Positions 1 to 9,490 of a DNA stretch of 64,000 bases are shown here, one piece after another. The position numbers and the translations under genes were made by a program. Each line of letters opens with the position of its first letter. Positions within the stretch are counted from its first letter, which is position 1. The notes beneath the pieces are model-generated. The model saw only the letters and a program-made list of their open reading frames with translations. It had not been told where the DNA came from and searched no databases. This DNA is from Paenalicyclobacillus ferrooxydans (GTDB taxonomy: Bacteria > Bacillota > Bacilli > Alicyclobacillales > Alicyclobacillaceae): NCBI RefSeq assembly GCF_001399675.1, contig NZ_LJCO01000045.1:82112-146111 (forward strand), written 5' to 3'.

Positions 1-1
1 T

Positions 2-292
2 GATGACTTTGGAACCGGATACTCGTCACTCGAGATTCTAAAGAGGTTCACCGCTGATTATTTGAAGATAGACCAGTCGTTTGTACAGGATCTCGATTTT
101 AAGAGCCGGGCCATTGTGTCCACCGTAACTCAACTGGCTCATCGTATTGATTTACAAGTCGTAGGTGAAGGGGTCGAGACGCATTCCCAGAGGGAGTTTC
201 TTGTCGAGGTGGGCTGCGATGAACTGCAAGGGTTTTTGTTCAGTCGTCCGCTTCCAGCGGATAAGTTTACAAGGCTCCTCAAAATACATTAA
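2..292 (+). CDS. EAL-domain protein, C-terminal part (cut by window edge)
   Basis: The frame is open from the window edge and ends with TAA. It carries the C-terminal third of an EAL (cyclic-di-GMP phosphodiesterase) domain: DDFGTGYSSL, then KIDQSFV, the VVGEGVE block, and the closing GCDELQGFLFSRPLP segment. In this family the DDFGTG aspartates bind metal and the GVE glutamate helps position it; all are present, so this part looks active. The EAL signature and any sensory or GGDEF domains lie upstream, outside the window. A GAF-GGDEF gene starts 50 bases downstream on the same strand, so a turnover enzyme and a cyclase for c-di-GMP lie side by side and may be cotranscribed. Confidence 0.85.
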   Translation, partial: DDFGTGYSSLEILKRFTADYLKIDQSFVQDLDFKSRAIVSTVTQLAHRIDLQVVGEGVETHSQREFLVEVGCDELQGFLFSRPLPADKFTRLLKIH

Positions 293-341
293 TACAATAT
301 AGAAAGCTAAATGCCTTACACAAAAAGGGCGGTAATTGGTA

Positions 342-1304
342 ATGAATACACCGAACAGCATTAACATAAATAATTTGCAGGACACAGTCGAACAGGTACT
401 GGAAATTTTGGGCGAATTCATTGGGGTGAACACACTCTTTGTCGCTGTCAATGACGAAAACACAAATTTTATTCTGAATGCCCTCAACCGCAACGAGATA
501 CTCATAGAGGAAGGTGAGGGTACATCCCTAGCCGAGACCTATTGCAATTTAGTAACCAAAAATGCAACTAGACCTGTTGTGATAGAAAGCACAAGAACGG
601 ACATTCGGACTAGAAACCTCGATGTGACCAGTCAATTGGGCGATACATCGTTTATTGGCGTTCCAATCCTGCTTAGCGACGACACGGTCTGCGGAACGAT
701 ATGCGGGCTCGACAACCGCGGTTATGAATACTCCGCGCGGGATATACAATTGCTAAAGACCATGGCCACGCTTCTTGGATACGTCGTTGAACTAGAGCGG
801 TTTGCGTTTCGAGATGCACTCACTCGTGCCTTTAATAGAAACTTTATATACATGTATTTAACCAAGGAATGGAAAAACAGGTTTAATACTGTTGCCTTCT
901 TGTTTCTAGACGTGGATGATTTCAAGAGTGTGAACGATACATATGGACATGCTACGGGCGACCAACTCCTGACTGAGTTATCAAGAAGAATCCACCGATG
1001 CATTCGGAGGTCGGATATGGTCTGCCGCGTTGGCGGTGATGAGTTCGTCGTCGTGATCCCGAATTACGGCAGCATAGCGACGGTCACAAGAATAGTTCAC
1101 AGTATGCTGACAGAGTTCGAAACTCCGATTTACATTCACGGGCAGTCTCTCACTCTGTCAGCAAGTATTGGTGTAAGTTTATATCCCGAAGACGGTTCAG
1201 ACGTTGACGCTTTACTGGAACAGGCTGATGTAGCCATGTATCGTGCAAAGCGCGCTGGCAAAGCCAATTATCAAATTTATTCCAGCGATATGAATGAAGG
1301 ATAG
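342..1304 (+). CDS. GAF-GGDEF diguanylate cyclase
   Basis: About 320 residues. The N-terminal half (about 15-155) resembles a GAF sensor domain (short ERxxxL-like start, SFIGVPI, CGTICGLD). The C-terminal half is a GGDEF domain with RDALTRAFNRNF, FLDVDDFKSVNDTYGH and an intact RVGGDEF signature, ending in the usual DVAMYRAKRAGK. It should make c-di-GMP from GTP in response to a ligand or redox signal at the GAF pocket; the signal cannot be read from sequence. I chose ATG 342, which has AAGGGCGG upstream; a TTG two codons earlier is also possible. There is no membrane segment, so it is probably cytosolic. No RxxD inhibitory site was obvious just before GGDEF. Confidence 0.88.
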   Translation: MNTPNSININNLQDTVEQVLEILGEFIGVNTLFVAVNDENTNFILNALNRNEILIEEGEGTSLAETYCNLVTKNATRPVVIESTRTDIRTRNLDVTSQLGDTSFIGVPILLSDDTVCGTICGLDNRGYEYSARDIQLLKTMATLLGYVVELERFAFRDALTRAFNRNFIYMYLTKEWKNRFNTVAFLFLDVDDFKSVNDTYGHATGDQLLTELSRRIHRCIRRSDMVCRVGGDEFVVVIPNYGSIATVTRIVHSMLTEFETPIYIHGQSLTLSASIGVSLYPEDGSDVDALLEQADVAMYRAKRAGKANYQIYSSDMNEG

Positions 1305-1370
1305 TTGCCAGCTTCCGTTTGACAACTACTTCAAACCACCTTCGGGTTCGTCCATTGAGGGACCAACACC

Positions 1371-1831
1371 AATTTACCTGCTGAGCAGGTGGTCACTTCA
1401 TACAAAATGTTGATGAACGTGGAACGGACGTTCAGAGAGATTAAGAACTTCCTTGATGTCGGCCCGGTGTACCACTGGAACGAAAAGCGAGTTCGTGGCC
1501 ACATCTTCATCTGTGTACTTGCGTATCTGTTCGAGCAGGCGATTCAAGTGATATACCGCCGCTGGTGGGAACAGCGTGAACACGAAGCGAAGCAGATGGA
1601 CAACGCTACAGAGCGTGAGCAACGGCTCGAAGAACTGGGCGAGCACTGGTACACCGGCGAGGGAAATTGTAAAAGAGCTGGCACGTCATGAAGGCTGAGT
1701 TTCTCGGGAAAGAGTTCCTTAGCGTACCACCTCCGCCACAGAACCTGGTTCAGGTGCTCAAGGCACTGAACGTTCCGCTTCCTGCAAAGGCCATCCACCT
1801 GCGTCAGACCTCATCCGGCACCCTCGTTTAG
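1371..1831 (+). pseudogene. Transposase C-terminal remnant (IS1634/IS4-like), frameshifted
   Basis: A reading frame without a start codon begins around 1371 and carries ERTFREIKNFLDVGPVYHWN followed by RVRGHIFICVLAYLFEQ. This is the typical C-terminal part of IS1634/IS4-type DDE transposases, with the catalytic-region glutamate in the ERTFREIK block. Near 1680 the frame shifts and continues as a recognisable tail (EFLGKEFLSVPPPPQNLVQVLKALNV) to a stop at 1831. The DDE N-terminal two thirds are missing. It is a dead insertion-sequence fragment and marks the start of a region rich in remnants. Confidence 0.7.
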
Positions 1832-1850
1832 TCCGAATTCAGACTTGAAG

Positions 1851-1869
1851 GCCCCAACTAGATTGGGGC
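1851..1869 (+). terminator. Short hairpin after transposase remnant
   Basis: GCCCCAA-CTAGA-TTGGGGC is a perfect 7-bp stem with a 5-base loop, followed by TCTTTG. It is a plausible but weak intrinsic terminator because the T-run is short. Confidence 0.4.
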
Positions 1870-2002
1870 TCTTTGCGTTGTAGGGCAAAATACCCCCTAC
1901 AATCCCTTGCTGGGCCTAGGGGGCTGTCAAAGATGAGATTTAGGCTCGAAAAATTCTGGACGTGAATTCATGGTCATTCGAGTGAGGAATTGGTGAATGT
2001 GG

Positions 2003-2242
2003 TCAAATAACCTCAGAATCATCATTGTTTTTGAGTCGATAACCCAACCTGTTCGGTACGCTCCGCTCAACCGCCGTTATCTCAACATCCGCATTGCCGC
2101 ACATACACCTCTTAAATCCCGTCTCTATGTCCCCTTCCTTATTTGGTACCCCGCGCATAATGAAACGTTGGCCACACGACTGGCACTTGACGAGAACTTT
2201 TACTCTTTCATGTTTTGCAGCTGTATTCTGTTCTGCTAACAT
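2003..2242 (-). CDS. Small zinc-ribbon protein of unknown function
   Basis: 79 residues starting at an ATG preceded by AAAGGGG. The middle has CQSCGQRF and later CMCG, together a CxxC...CxC-type zinc knuckle of a small zinc ribbon. I do not recognise the family. Small zinc ribbons of this kind occur in nucleic-acid-binding proteins and in assembly factors. The C-terminus is basic then acidic with no membrane segment. It stands alone between mobile-element remnants, so it may be a passenger. Confidence 0.5.
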   Translation of the reverse strand: MLAEQNTAAKHERVKVLVKCQSCGQRFIMRGVPNKEGDIETGFKRCMCGNADVEITAVERSVPNRLGYRLKNNDDSEVI

Positions 2243-2289
2243 GGCACCTACGCCCCTTTACATGTCTTGCAACTTAAATACATTCTATA

Positions 2290-2575
2290 AGTCGGTGTAG
2301 AATCCCTCCACGACAGTGTTTAACTTGACCCGCTTCACCGTCATGTCCCGATGGATCCGGTCGATCTCGTACAGTCGATATTACTTGTCCCTAGGCTGGG
2401 CGACTTGTCACCGACGCCGATTCAGCATCTATCTGCTTGTGGTGCCCGTTTCGCCTGCAGATGATCGCTGGCACCGCGTTCCGCAGCACCTTGGGATTCG
2501 TGACCGCCACTCGAAGCCTGTCTAACACCATTTGCTCTGCTGCATCTGCCTCGACACCATTGTAGCGGCGCTACG
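2290..2575 (-). pseudogene. Large serine recombinase remnant (C-terminal coiled-coil region)
   Basis: On the minus strand a frame without start gives YNGVEADAAEQMVLDRLRVAV, then TNPKVLRNAVPAII, a stop/frameshift near 2393, and then YRLYEIDRIHRDMTVKRV. This order is typical of large serine recombinases after the zinc ribbon: the 'AEQMVLDRL' helix followed by the coiled-coil 'KDRYxxLYExDRIDRE' helix. Everything N-terminal of it is missing and at least one stop interrupts the frame. It is not a copy of the three recombinases at 37-44 kb, so it records an older element. Confidence 0.5.
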
Positions 2576-2779
2576 TTGCGAAGCATTAGCGTTGACTTTT
2601 TTCCAAAACTGTACTAATATATACATTTGTGTAATGGTAATTCGTATGCATGTATGAAATTATGAGCCGTCCTTGTTGAGCCTCATAGTGGGGCACTATA
2701 GGGATGGCTTTATTTACTTACACAAGCGAACGACGCCCATGAACAAGTATCGTACTCAGCGATCACTAGGAGAAAATTG

Positions 2780-2863
2780 TATGAAACCCTTGAAGAAGGC
2801 CAGCGCGTGAGGTTTGACATTGTTGATGGTCCAAGAGGTCCACAAGCCGCAAACGTTGCGTAA
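2780..2863 (+). pseudogene. Cold-shock protein gene, C-terminal fragment
   Basis: The frame reads [27 protein letters not shown] followed by TAA. This is the last 27 residues of a CspA-type protein and is nearly identical to the end of the intact cold-shock protein at 9296-9490. The N-terminal RNA-binding half (KGFGFI, VFVHF) is absent; the upstream sequence does not encode it. Its own terminator follows at 2878. It looks like a deletion or recombination product of a duplicated csp gene. Confidence 0.75.
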
Positions 2864-2877
2864 AGCTAGTTGTAGAC

Positions 2878-2930
2878 AGCGGGCTATCTCTTCTGGCATC
2901 GTTTGATACCGGAAGAGATAGCCCGCTTTC
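2878..2930 (+). terminator. Strong intrinsic terminator behind the csp fragment
   Basis: AGCGGGCTATCTCTTC pairs perfectly with GAAGAGATAGCCCGCT across a 19-base loop and is followed by TTTCCTT. It would end transcription just before the DEAD-box helicase gene. Confidence 0.75.
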
Positions 2931-2986
2931 CTTGCTGATGAAACATTCATGGAATAAAGAGGTGCACAAAGAAGGAGTTTTGACGC

Positions 2987-4396
2987 ATGGCATTGTTTAG
3001 GGAACTAAATTTGAGTGACGAAGTACTAGATTCTTTAGAGGAAATGGGTTTCGAATCCGCCACAGCCATCCAAATGGAAGCTATACCCATTGCACTTTCT
3101 GGTCAAGATTTAATTGGTCAAGCACAAACCGGAACCGGGAAGACCGTGGCATTTTCAATTCCTGTAGTTGAGGCAGTCGATACGACTCAGCACAATGTCC
3201 AAGCCCTCATCCTCACCCCCACCCGAGAACTCTGCATTCAGGTGGCGGAAGAGATCGCGAAGGTGGGAGCCAAGAAGGGTGTACGAGTACTCGCTGTCTA
3301 TGGCGGGCATGAGATTCAACGCCAAATTCGGGCGCTGAAAAATCAGCCGAGCGTAATCGTTGCTACGCCAGGACGATTAATGGACCACATGAATCGACGC
3401 ACGGTTAACATGCAGCATGTCGGTATGGTTGTGTTGGATGAAGCCGATGAAATGCTCGATATGGGATTCATTGAGGATATCGAGACCATTTTGTCCGCCT
3501 GCCCACCGCAGCGACAGACATTGTTGTTCTCCGCTACCATCAAGCCGGGTGTGCAAAAACTGGCCAAAAAATTCATGCGTGACTTCACGGTCGTGTCGAT
3601 AAAGGCACAGGACATTATGGTTCCAACCATCGAACAGGCTTACTATGAAGTGCACGAAAGCCACAAACTCGATGTGTTAACGAGACTATTGGACATTCAA
3701 AATCCGGAACTTGCTATCGTCTTCGGTCGGACCAGACGTCGAGTCGATGAGCTTTCAAATGCATTACAGACGCGTGGTTATTTAGCAGAGGGATTGCACG
3801 GCGACTTGAATCAAAGACAACGAGACAGTGTTATGAGCAAATTCCGCGACGGAAGTCTCGAGGTCTTAGTGGCGACCGACGTTGCGGCAAGAGGCATCGA
3901 CATATCTGGAGTGACACATGTCTACAACTTTGACATCCCGCAAGATGTAGATAGTTACGTTCACCGGATCGGTAGAACAGGACGCGCAGGAAAAACTGGC
4001 ATTGCATCCACCTTTGTTACGCCTCGCGAAATCGAACACCTGCGTCAAATTGAGCGCGCCACGAAGCGTCAAATTGAGCGTCGTCCAGTTCCAACCGTGA
4101 TCGAGGCAAAATACAGTAAACAAAAAGTTGCCATGGAACGATTGTTGAACAATAGCAATTTGGACAATCTAGGGGGCTTCCGTGGCCTTGCTGAGGAACT
4201 GCTTGAGCAACAGGACTCGATTTCGCTGGTAGCTTCTGCGATTCAGTTGTTGACAGTGAATACGACAGAAGTGCCCATTGAACTGACTCCGGAGCAGCCA
4301 ATTCGCGTCAAAAAGCCGACGTACCGAGATAACAAAGGTGACCGTCACCGGAAATCTCTTCGCCCCAACGGGGGAGGACGCGGCGCCCGACGGTAA
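2987..4396 (+). CDS. cshA: DEAD-box ATP-dependent RNA helicase, CshA-like
   Basis: 469 residues; ATG start with AAGGAG nine bases upstream. All helicase motifs are present in order: Q motif ([14 protein letters not shown]...AIQ), motif [22 protein letters not shown] at about 149-152, SAT, then in the second RecA domain ARGID and [13 protein letters not shown]. The C-terminal extension is long and turns basic ([23 protein letters not shown]), as in CshA/DeaD enzymes. Family role: unwinding structured RNA in mRNA decay and ribosome assembly, often important in the cold. The nearby cold-shock gene, ydjO and DbpA fit such a role. CshA and other DEAD-box paralogues are hard to separate without a tree, so the symbol is provisional. 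Confidence 0.9.
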   Translation: MALFRELNLSDEVLDSLEEMGFESATAIQMEAIPIALSGQDLIGQAQTGTGKTVAFSIPVVEAVDTTQHNVQALILTPTRELCIQVAEEIAKVGAKKGVRVLAVYGGHEIQRQIRALKNQPSVIVATPGRLMDHMNRRTVNMQHVGMVVLDEADEMLDMGFIEDIETILSACPPQRQTLLFSATIKPGVQKLAKKFMRDFTVVSIKAQDIMVPTIEQAYYEVHESHKLDVLTRLLDIQNPELAIVFGRTRRRVDELSNALQTRGYLAEGLHGDLNQRQRDSVMSKFRDGSLEVLVATDVAARGIDISGVTHVYNFDIPQDVDSYVHRIGRTGRAGKTGIASTFVTPREIEHLRQIERATKRQIERRPVPTVIEAKYSKQKVAMERLLNNSNLDNLGGFRGLAEELLEQQDSISLVASAIQLLTVNTTEVPIELTPEQPIRVKKPTYRDNKGDRHRKSLRPNGGGRGARR

Positions 4397-5142
4397 AAGC
4401 ACCACATTTGCATAAGCGTAGTGTAAGGACCATCCATCAGACTCGTTTCGAGGTGATGGAGTGAAACTTCCTTGCAACATCACGAATGGCAGTGAAACTT
4501 TGGCCTAGGCTTCATCTCTAAACACAAAGCTGTCTAGTTTGTGACGCCGTCTTTTGTACCCATGTTTGGGTATGCCATCCGTAAATGTGGATTCTCAGCG
4601 ACAAAAGCTCACAATCGAACGTGAAGAGATCTGTCATTCGTTTGGTCACAGTGATATACCGGATACTCATCCATCCATGGCTACTATCGCAACCTCTACA
4701 TCAACCGCAAATCCGGTATATAGCCTTCATGGTCTTTCGTTACAAGGTGTAGCAGTTTCGTCAACTACTCGCTTCTCTCGCATGAGTGGTCCATACGAAA
4801 AATGGGGCTTCGTATTCTGCAGGGGGCCATCCTGTACCCCAGAATGGTCCTCTAGGTCTGGCTGTCAGACAGAGAACAAGCCCGTCAGCAGACCAACAGG
4901 ATGCCGAATGGAGCGAAGACCCGACCAGAACCAATAGTTGGCTCGCTTATTGCGGTTGGACGGTTCATAACAGGTTCCCCTTTCGTATCTCTGCCGAGTA
5001 AGTCCTAGCTGGATGACCACGAGTAAGTCAGCACGCTTTCGCGTCGGGGCATTGAGTTTCAGCACCAAGTGCTGCCCCTATCCATCCCATTACAGAATGG
5101 CGTTTGCTTATTACCCATTCCGTTACCTCCTGGGGCGTTATT
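4397..5142. other. Gene-poor stretch between the two helicase genes
   Basis: About 750 bases with no frame I can support. The open frames here (for example 4554-4937 plus, 4865-5068 minus) have no ribosome-binding site, no family resemblance and composition unlike the neighbours. The part at 4790-5080 is GC-richer and full of small inverted repeats, so a structured RNA or eroded mobile DNA is possible, but I could not identify one. Confidence 0.4.
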
Positions 5143-5178
5143 GATCCGATGATCCGTGGTTTTACATAGTGGAGGCGA
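5143..5178 (-). repeat. ssrA-3'-end-like repeat, copy A
   Basis: On the minus strand this reads TCGCCTCCACTA (CCA-end-like) followed by the right half of a terminator hairpin. It shares 35 of 36 positions with copy B at 11913-11948 in the same orientation. In copy A the second arm of the terminator is missing, so it looks like a truncated scar. See the finding on tandem attachment-site-like repeats. Confidence 0.7.
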
Positions 5179-5248
5179 ATCGTGTCAGGACATAACCACG
5201 ACCTCCATTATTGATACAGTTCACCGGTTATACAGAGCTTTTCCGCGT

Positions 5249-6703
5249 TTACTGCTCGATTGCACGATGCACCTTTAATAGCTTCCCTTTAATGGTCGTG
5301 TTTTTCATGGCATTGAGAACAAGTGGCCCTTTACCGTTTAATATGTCAACATACGAAACATTGTCCTGTATCGTAATAATCCCAATATCTTCGGCTGTTA
5401 CACCTTCGATTTTAGCAATGGTGCCGACAAAATCTACGGCTCTGATTTTCTTTTTCTTGCCACCATTAAAATATAGCTTCAAGATGTTGTAATTTAGTTG
5501 TTCATTCTTATTCCTTTTAATGGTTGGCCGAGCCTGCAGCTTTTCTTCAAAAGCCGCCCTCATAGATGCCACTTCTTCTTTTGAGGGAGCATCCGCCCTG
5601 AGGATTTCGAACCCAATGAAGCCTTCAATATCCGATAAGAATTTCCCTTCATAGGGCGTAACAAAGGTAATCGCCTTCCCAGTCTTGCCGGCCCGTCCCG
5701 TTCTACCGGTGCGATGCACATAGCTTTCCTTTTCCAAAGGAAGATCATAGTTAATCACATGCGTGACATTTTCAATATCAATTCCTCTCGCAGCGACATC
5801 CGTTGCAACCAGATATCGAAATTCCCCTCGTTTAAACTTGTTCATGACATTAAACCGTTGGTCCTGTTCCATACCTCCATGAATTTTGTCACAGGGATAA
5901 GCAAGGCGACTTAAATTTCTAAATGTGTTTTCCACACGTTCTTGAGTTCGACAAAAAATAATACAACTATCCGGATTCTCAACGACTGTTATATCCGTAA
6001 GAAGGTTGAATTTGTCTTCTTCTTTCACGATTAACAGAGTATGCTCAGTTTGCACTGCCATTGTTTCATTCTCTTCAATCCCGATCTCTACATCAATAGG
6101 ATTTTTCATGTATCGATGACATAGGTTTTGAACATCTTCTGGAAGCGTAGCGGAAAATAACATGGTTACGCGGTCCTTGGGCAGCTCACGAATTATAGCT
6201 TCTACCTGTTTGATAAATCCCATGTTCAACATCTCATCAGCTTCATCAATCACAAGAAATGTCAGCCGTTTCAGGTCCAATGTCCTTCGTTCAATATGAT
6301 CGAGTACACGGCCCGGTGTGCCCACAACAACATGGCTTTTTTGCTTTAATTCGGCCTGTTGTCTAGCAAAAGGTTCCTTCCCATAAACAGCAGTTGCTTT
6401 AATTCGCTTCAGTCTCCCGATATTCGTGATATCCTCTTTCACTTGTGCTGCGAGCTCGCGTGTGGGGGTTAATATGAGCGCTTGAGGTTTATTCTCTTCC
6501 CACTCCACCAATTCACAAATCGGAATTCCGAATGCTGCCGTTTTGCCACTTCCTGTTCCGGATTTCACAACAAGGTCCTTTTTCCCCAGGGCAATAGGTA
6601 TCACTTCATTTTGGACGTCCGTGGGGTGTTTATAGCCCAAACTATCCAACGAGCGGACGATGTCCTCACTTAGCCGATAGCCTTTGAAACTTCCCTTACT
6701 CAT
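5249..6703 (-). CDS. dbpA: ATP-dependent 23S rRNA helicase DbpA (YxiN type)
   Basis: 484 residues, ATG with AAGGAG at the right distance. Helicase motifs: SGTGSGKT at about 47-54, PTREL, TPGR, DEAD (about 152-155), [21 protein letters not shown]. The distinctive part is the C-terminal domain (about 405-484) with [26 protein letters not shown] and [14 protein letters not shown]. This RRM-like domain in DbpA/YxiN binds hairpin 92 of 23S rRNA and directs the helicase to the nascent peptidyl-transferase centre. Length matches YxiN. Single-gene unit, convergent with the CshA-like gene across the A repeat. Identification is strong because of the C-terminal domain. Confidence 0.95.
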   Translation of the reverse strand: MSKGSFKGYRLSEDIVRSLDSLGYKHPTDVQNEVIPIALGKKDLVVKSGTGSGKTAAFGIPICELVEWEENKPQALILTPTRELAAQVKEDITNIGRLKRIKATAVYGKEPFARQQAELKQKSHVVVGTPGRVLDHIERRTLDLKRLTFLVIDEADEMLNMGFIKQVEAIIRELPKDRVTMLFSATLPEDVQNLCHRYMKNPIDVEIGIEENETMAVQTEHTLLIVKEEDKFNLLTDITVVENPDSCIIFCRTQERVENTFRNLSRLAYPCDKIHGGMEQDQRFNVMNKFKRGEFRYLVATDVAARGIDIENVTHVINYDLPLEKESYVHRTGRTGRAGKTGKAITFVTPYEGKFLSDIEGFIGFEILRADAPSKEEVASMRAAFEEKLQARPTIKRNKNEQLNYNILKLYFNGGKKKKIRAVDFVGTIAKIEGVTAEDIGIITIQDNVSYVDILNGKGPLVLNAMKNTTIKGKLLKVHRAIEQ

Positions 6704-7213
6704 ATAAAATGCTCCTTTTCATGTAGCACAGTGGTCACCGTTCATTCTATGCAATTACACACAACGACCAGGGCAAGTGCCCACGATCTCGTTCGAGAGA
6801 CCTACCATGCGCACGGTGCGTCTAAAACGGTTATTTGTGGAGTTTCACTGCATCACATCATTCGCCCTGACCGACGAGTTCATACCGCGCCTTACTCGAT
6901 ACGAATACCGTGCTCGGTGCATCGCTCTAACGAACCTGTCGGTTTCTCTTCGATTGTCTCTTCCAAAGGCAAAGGACCCCGCAGAGCCCTTCATTCGGTG
7001 AAGACTCGACTCTAACACATAGAAAGGGTAATGAGAACAATTACTCTTTACAAGGACTGTCAATCTATTGTTATTCTCGTCCCAGAATCGATAACGGGGG
7101 AGACCTAATCTAGAAGGCAGTCCAACACCCCATCACGTCGTTTAATATCCGTTGACTTCTCATACCCCAAAGTATGAAAAACTGCCTCTTCCCCTCTACA
7201 AGCCCCCAGAGTT
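6704..7213. other. Intergenic region upstream of dbpA
   Basis: About 510 bases. It should contain the minus-strand dbpA promoter near 6720-6760. The plus-strand frames 6731-7015 and 6777-7001 lack a ribosome-binding site and look like chance frames. No repeat or RNA gene was recognised. Confidence 0.35.
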
Positions 7214-7687
7214 TTACTTCTGGTTGCCAAACTTACGTATGACTCGTTCTACCGATTGAATAAAATCAGTTTCCTGTTTCACCTCAACGAAGGCTGGAAA
7301 ACGACGCGCCAACGCCAAACGAAGAGATTCGAGTTCGACATCGTTTAGTCCATTTAGTTTGCGTAACAATACAGTAGCCTCTTTCGACAACACGCTCACT
7401 TTTTCATTTTCTTCGACAGCTGGAATGCATCCATCGCTTCGTGTCTCAAATTCACTTACAATGGTTTCCGGTACCTTCATTCCCCATTTAAAACGCAGAT
7501 TCGTAATTTTCTTTTTCGTCACCCCGAATAATTTCGCAATGTCCCCGTCCGAGCAGTCTTCGTCCCACCATAGGTGGTGAAGGATCTCATATGTAAGCTG
7601 CTTGATATCGAGCTTCTCTCCATGTCGCTTTTGTTGTACTAACTTGTCATACGCATTCATTTTCCGTTCATGTCCCCATTCCCTCAT
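7214..7687 (-). CDS. Hypothetical protein with helix-turn-helix-like segment
   Basis: 157 residues. The first M is followed nine codons later by a second (ATG 7660, with GAACGGAAA upstream), which may be the real start. Residues about 28-65 (LTYEILHHLWWDEDCSDGDIAKLFGVTKKKITNLRFKWG) look like a helix-turn-helix in which GDIAKLFGVTKKKI is the turn and recognition helix. The remainder is charged and helical (LSKEATVLLRKLNGLNDVELESLRLALARRF). I infer a small DNA-binding regulator. It sits alone with gene-free DNA on both sides. I do not know the family. Confidence 0.65.
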   Translation of the reverse strand: MREWGHERKMNAYDKLVQQKRHGEKLDIKQLTYEILHHLWWDEDCSDGDIAKLFGVTKKKITNLRFKWGMKVPETIVSEFETRSDGCIPAVEENEKVSVLSKEATVLLRKLNGLNDVELESLRLALARRFPAFVEVKQETDFIQSVERVIRKFGNQK

Positions 7688-8344
7688 GGTATTCTATTCT
7701 GTTCGATATCATGCCCTTGACGTTCGAATCCTCCATCCGATGCGGTAGTTGCTAGCCCATTTTGTCATGTCTCTTTGCGACAGAACGTTTACTCCTCTAT
7801 GTTAACAAACCCCGACCATGCTGCTGGAAAGATCGTGTAGTCTTCATTAGAATCGTTGGTTATAAATAGCGGTATACTAGACATTGGGAAGGGGCGACGC
7901 ATATCAGCGAACAAGCGGAACTTTTGAGGAAAGAAATTCACGATCGTTGGAACGGTAGGGTTTATCCCAATGAATGTTCGACTAAAGAATACGACATCAA
8001 TCGAGGATTTAAAATATCCACTTCTTCAAGACGTGACGACTGCATATGGGCTACAGTGAACATCGATGTCTTGAAGGAAATTGATATTTTAATTTGGACA
8101 AGTGCAGAGACCAGTTACAAGCGAGCAAACGGTCATTGACACCAGCCTTCACGATGGAACCCAGTCCGCCTTCGATTCTGCCCTGACGCAACCCACGAGC
8201 CCAGGCATCCTTGACGGTAGGGATGTCCTTTTTGTTTTACACAACAAGGATTCCCGGCCATTAGGCCAGGGAAGGGAATGTTAGTCGGATCCTATCGAGC
8301 ATGCCCGGGTAGAATTTCGGCGGAATCCAAAACATTGGCTTCTG
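7688..8344. other. Eroded intergenic DNA
   Basis: About 650 bases without a supported gene. A plus-strand open frame at 7924-8139 has no ribosome-binding site and no recognisable family. The stretch lies between the HTH gene and a cold-shock gene remnant and is probably decayed. Confidence 0.35.
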
Positions 8345-8426
8345 TACTTTGAAGAAGGTCAATGCGTCGAGTTTTAATCGTTGAAGGACAACGCGGTCCC
8401 CAAGCGAAGAACGTAGTCGTAGTTAG
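8345..8426 (+). pseudogene. Second cold-shock protein remnant, frameshifted
   Basis: YFEEGQCVEF followed by a stop, then in the next frame IVEGQRGPQAKNVVVVS. Together this is the C-terminal half of a CspA-type protein (compare [24 protein letters not shown] of the intact gene) broken by one small indel. It is a second, more diverged decayed csp copy in this region, with its own short terminator 15 bases downstream. Confidence 0.65.
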
Positions 8427-8440
8427 CGAATCGACTGAGA

Positions 8441-8465
8441 CATTAGCCCCTGTACAGGGGCTATT
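8441..8465 (+). terminator. Hairpin behind csp remnant
   Basis: AGCCCC-TGTA-CAGGGGCT region: an 18-base near-palindrome (AGCCCCTGTACAGGGGCT) followed by ATTCT. It is the fossil terminator of the decayed cold-shock gene. Confidence 0.5.
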
Positions 8466-8540
8466 CTAATCTAAACGGAACTTCCCATGCGGTACAACAA
8501 ACCTGAACGTTACTGGGTTAAACATTTTTTTGTATCTTTA

Positions 8541-8985
8541 AAATGCATCCCACAGTCGATGCCGAAACGAGCGAAGGCTGAACCAAAAAGCGCAATAGAG
8601 GGAATGCCCCAAAAGAAGCGTCAATACTTTCAGATATTTCTCGGAGGTTATAGTTGCGTCGCTGTCCACTGTTCCCTTGAACCCGATGAATTTCTTATTG
8701 TCTTCGTCCCACAGTCGGAAACGTAGCGAGCGCAAACTAGACAGCAAATTGACGGTCGAGACCCCCTGAAGATACGCTACTTTGTCATCTATAGGTTGGA
8801 AACCGTAATTTGGCACTCTGCGGCCAAGGTGGTGAATATGATAAACGTTCGTACCAGAAAGCCCGCTGCCGGTACTGTCAGAATCAGTGTCAAGCCAATT
8901 GACATCGAGTAGCTAAAATAGGCTCCAAACCGCAACTCCGAGCTAAAGTTGTCTTGTAAAAAGAATTGGTACGTGGACTGAAGCT
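8541..8985 (-). pseudogene. Fatty-acid desaturase (Des-like) pseudogene
   Basis: Just downstream of ydjO on the minus strand, a frame without a start (8985 to about 8800) reads STYQFFLQDNFSSELRFG, then SIGLTLILTVPAAGFLVRTFIIF. This matches the segment before the first histidine box of Bacillus-type acyl-lipid desaturases, where AAGFLVRxFIIFHDCGH is diagnostic. The HDCGH box itself is lost. Further down, a GTVDSDATITSEKYLK segment resembles the 'GTGDVWTxTVxEYL' part of the same family in another frame. The gene is clearly dead. Its neighbours are cold-response genes, which fits a lost membrane-fluidity response. Confidence 0.5.
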
Positions 8986-8987
8986 TT

Positions 8988-9170
8988 TTATTCGATGCGG
9001 ATATTTTTGGTTACTCTATTCATTGAGCCCTTACACATAGGACACACGGGATTTGCGACGTAGATGAATTCGTCTCTCGACCAGCAAACGCAGGTCGAGC
9101 ACTGCCAAACAATTGAATCTGCGTACACATGTTCAGAAACAGGCTTCCTGCGGTTACCAAAGTTCCCCAT
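8988..9170 (-). CDS. ydjO: Cold-inducible protein YdjO
   Basis: About 60 residues. The core SIVWQCSTCVCWSRDEF...PVCPMCKGSMNRVTKNI matches the small YdjO family: a CxxCxCW knuckle and a later CPxC pair form a zinc-ribbon-like fold. I prefer ATG 9170, which has GGAAGGGG nine bases upstream, over the TTG one codon earlier. It lies 126 bases downstream of the intact cold-shock gene on the same strand with a terminator between. YdjO is named for cold induction in Bacillus; its molecular role is not established. Confidence 0.8.
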   Translation of the reverse strand: MGNFGNRRKPVSEHVYADSIVWQCSTCVCWSRDEFIYVANPVCPMCKGSMNRVTKNIRIE

Positions 9171-9227
9171 CAAAATTACCCCTTCCTATTTGGTGGTAAG
9201 ATGGACTGCTAATGCTAAACCAGTGAT

Positions 9228-9278
9228 AAAAAAAGACTGCCCCACCAGGAATCAAAGTGACACCTTAGAGGGACAGTC
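9228..9278 (-). terminator. Intrinsic terminator of the cold-shock gene
   Basis: On the minus strand GACTGTCCC pairs with GGGGCAGTC across a long loop, followed by seven T. It closes the csp transcript before ydjO; partial read-through to ydjO is possible. Confidence 0.8.
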
Positions 9279-9295
9279 CGGTTGTTCAGAATAGC

Positions 9296-9490
9296 TCATG
9301 CTACGTTTGCTGCTTGTGGACCTTTCGGACCTTGAACAATGTCAAATGTCACTCGTTGACCTTCTTCAAGACTCTTGTATCCGTCCCCTTGAATGGCGCT
9401 AAAATGGACAAAGACATCTTCTCCGTCTTCCACTTGAATAAAACCAAAACCCTTTTCCGAGTTAAACCACTTAACTGTACCTTGATTCAA
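9296..9490 (-). CDS. Cold-shock protein (CspA family RNA chaperone)
   Basis: 64 residues; TTG start with a perfect AGGAGG eight bases upstream, so the longer upstream frame is not used. Contains RNP1 KGFGFI and RNP2 VFVHF of the cold-shock domain and the usual end [21 protein letters not shown]. It binds single-stranded nucleic acid and melts mRNA structure. It has its own sigma-A promoter and a leader of roughly 140 bases, as csp genes commonly do, and a terminator. At least two decayed relatives (2780 and 8345) lie in the same region. Confidence 0.95.
   Translation of the reverse strand: MNQGTVKWFNSEKGFGFIQVEDGEDVFVHFSAIQGDGYKSLEEGQRVTFDIVQGPKGPQAANVA

Noticed and set aside
4554..4937. Open frame of 127 codons, plus strand
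   Set aside because: No ribosome-binding site, odd composition and no family similarity.
4865..5068. Minus-strand open frame of 67 codons
   Set aside because: Lies in structured, GC-richer DNA without start signal; I could not link it to any gene.
6731..7015. Open frames upstream of dbpA
   Set aside because: Antisense to the promoter side, no ribosome-binding site, no recognisable protein.
8538..8816. 92-codon minus-strand frame with an apparent internal repeat (SLRSLRFRLWD/SLRSFRHRLWD)
   Set aside because: It overlaps the decayed desaturase; the similarity is short and probably chance.
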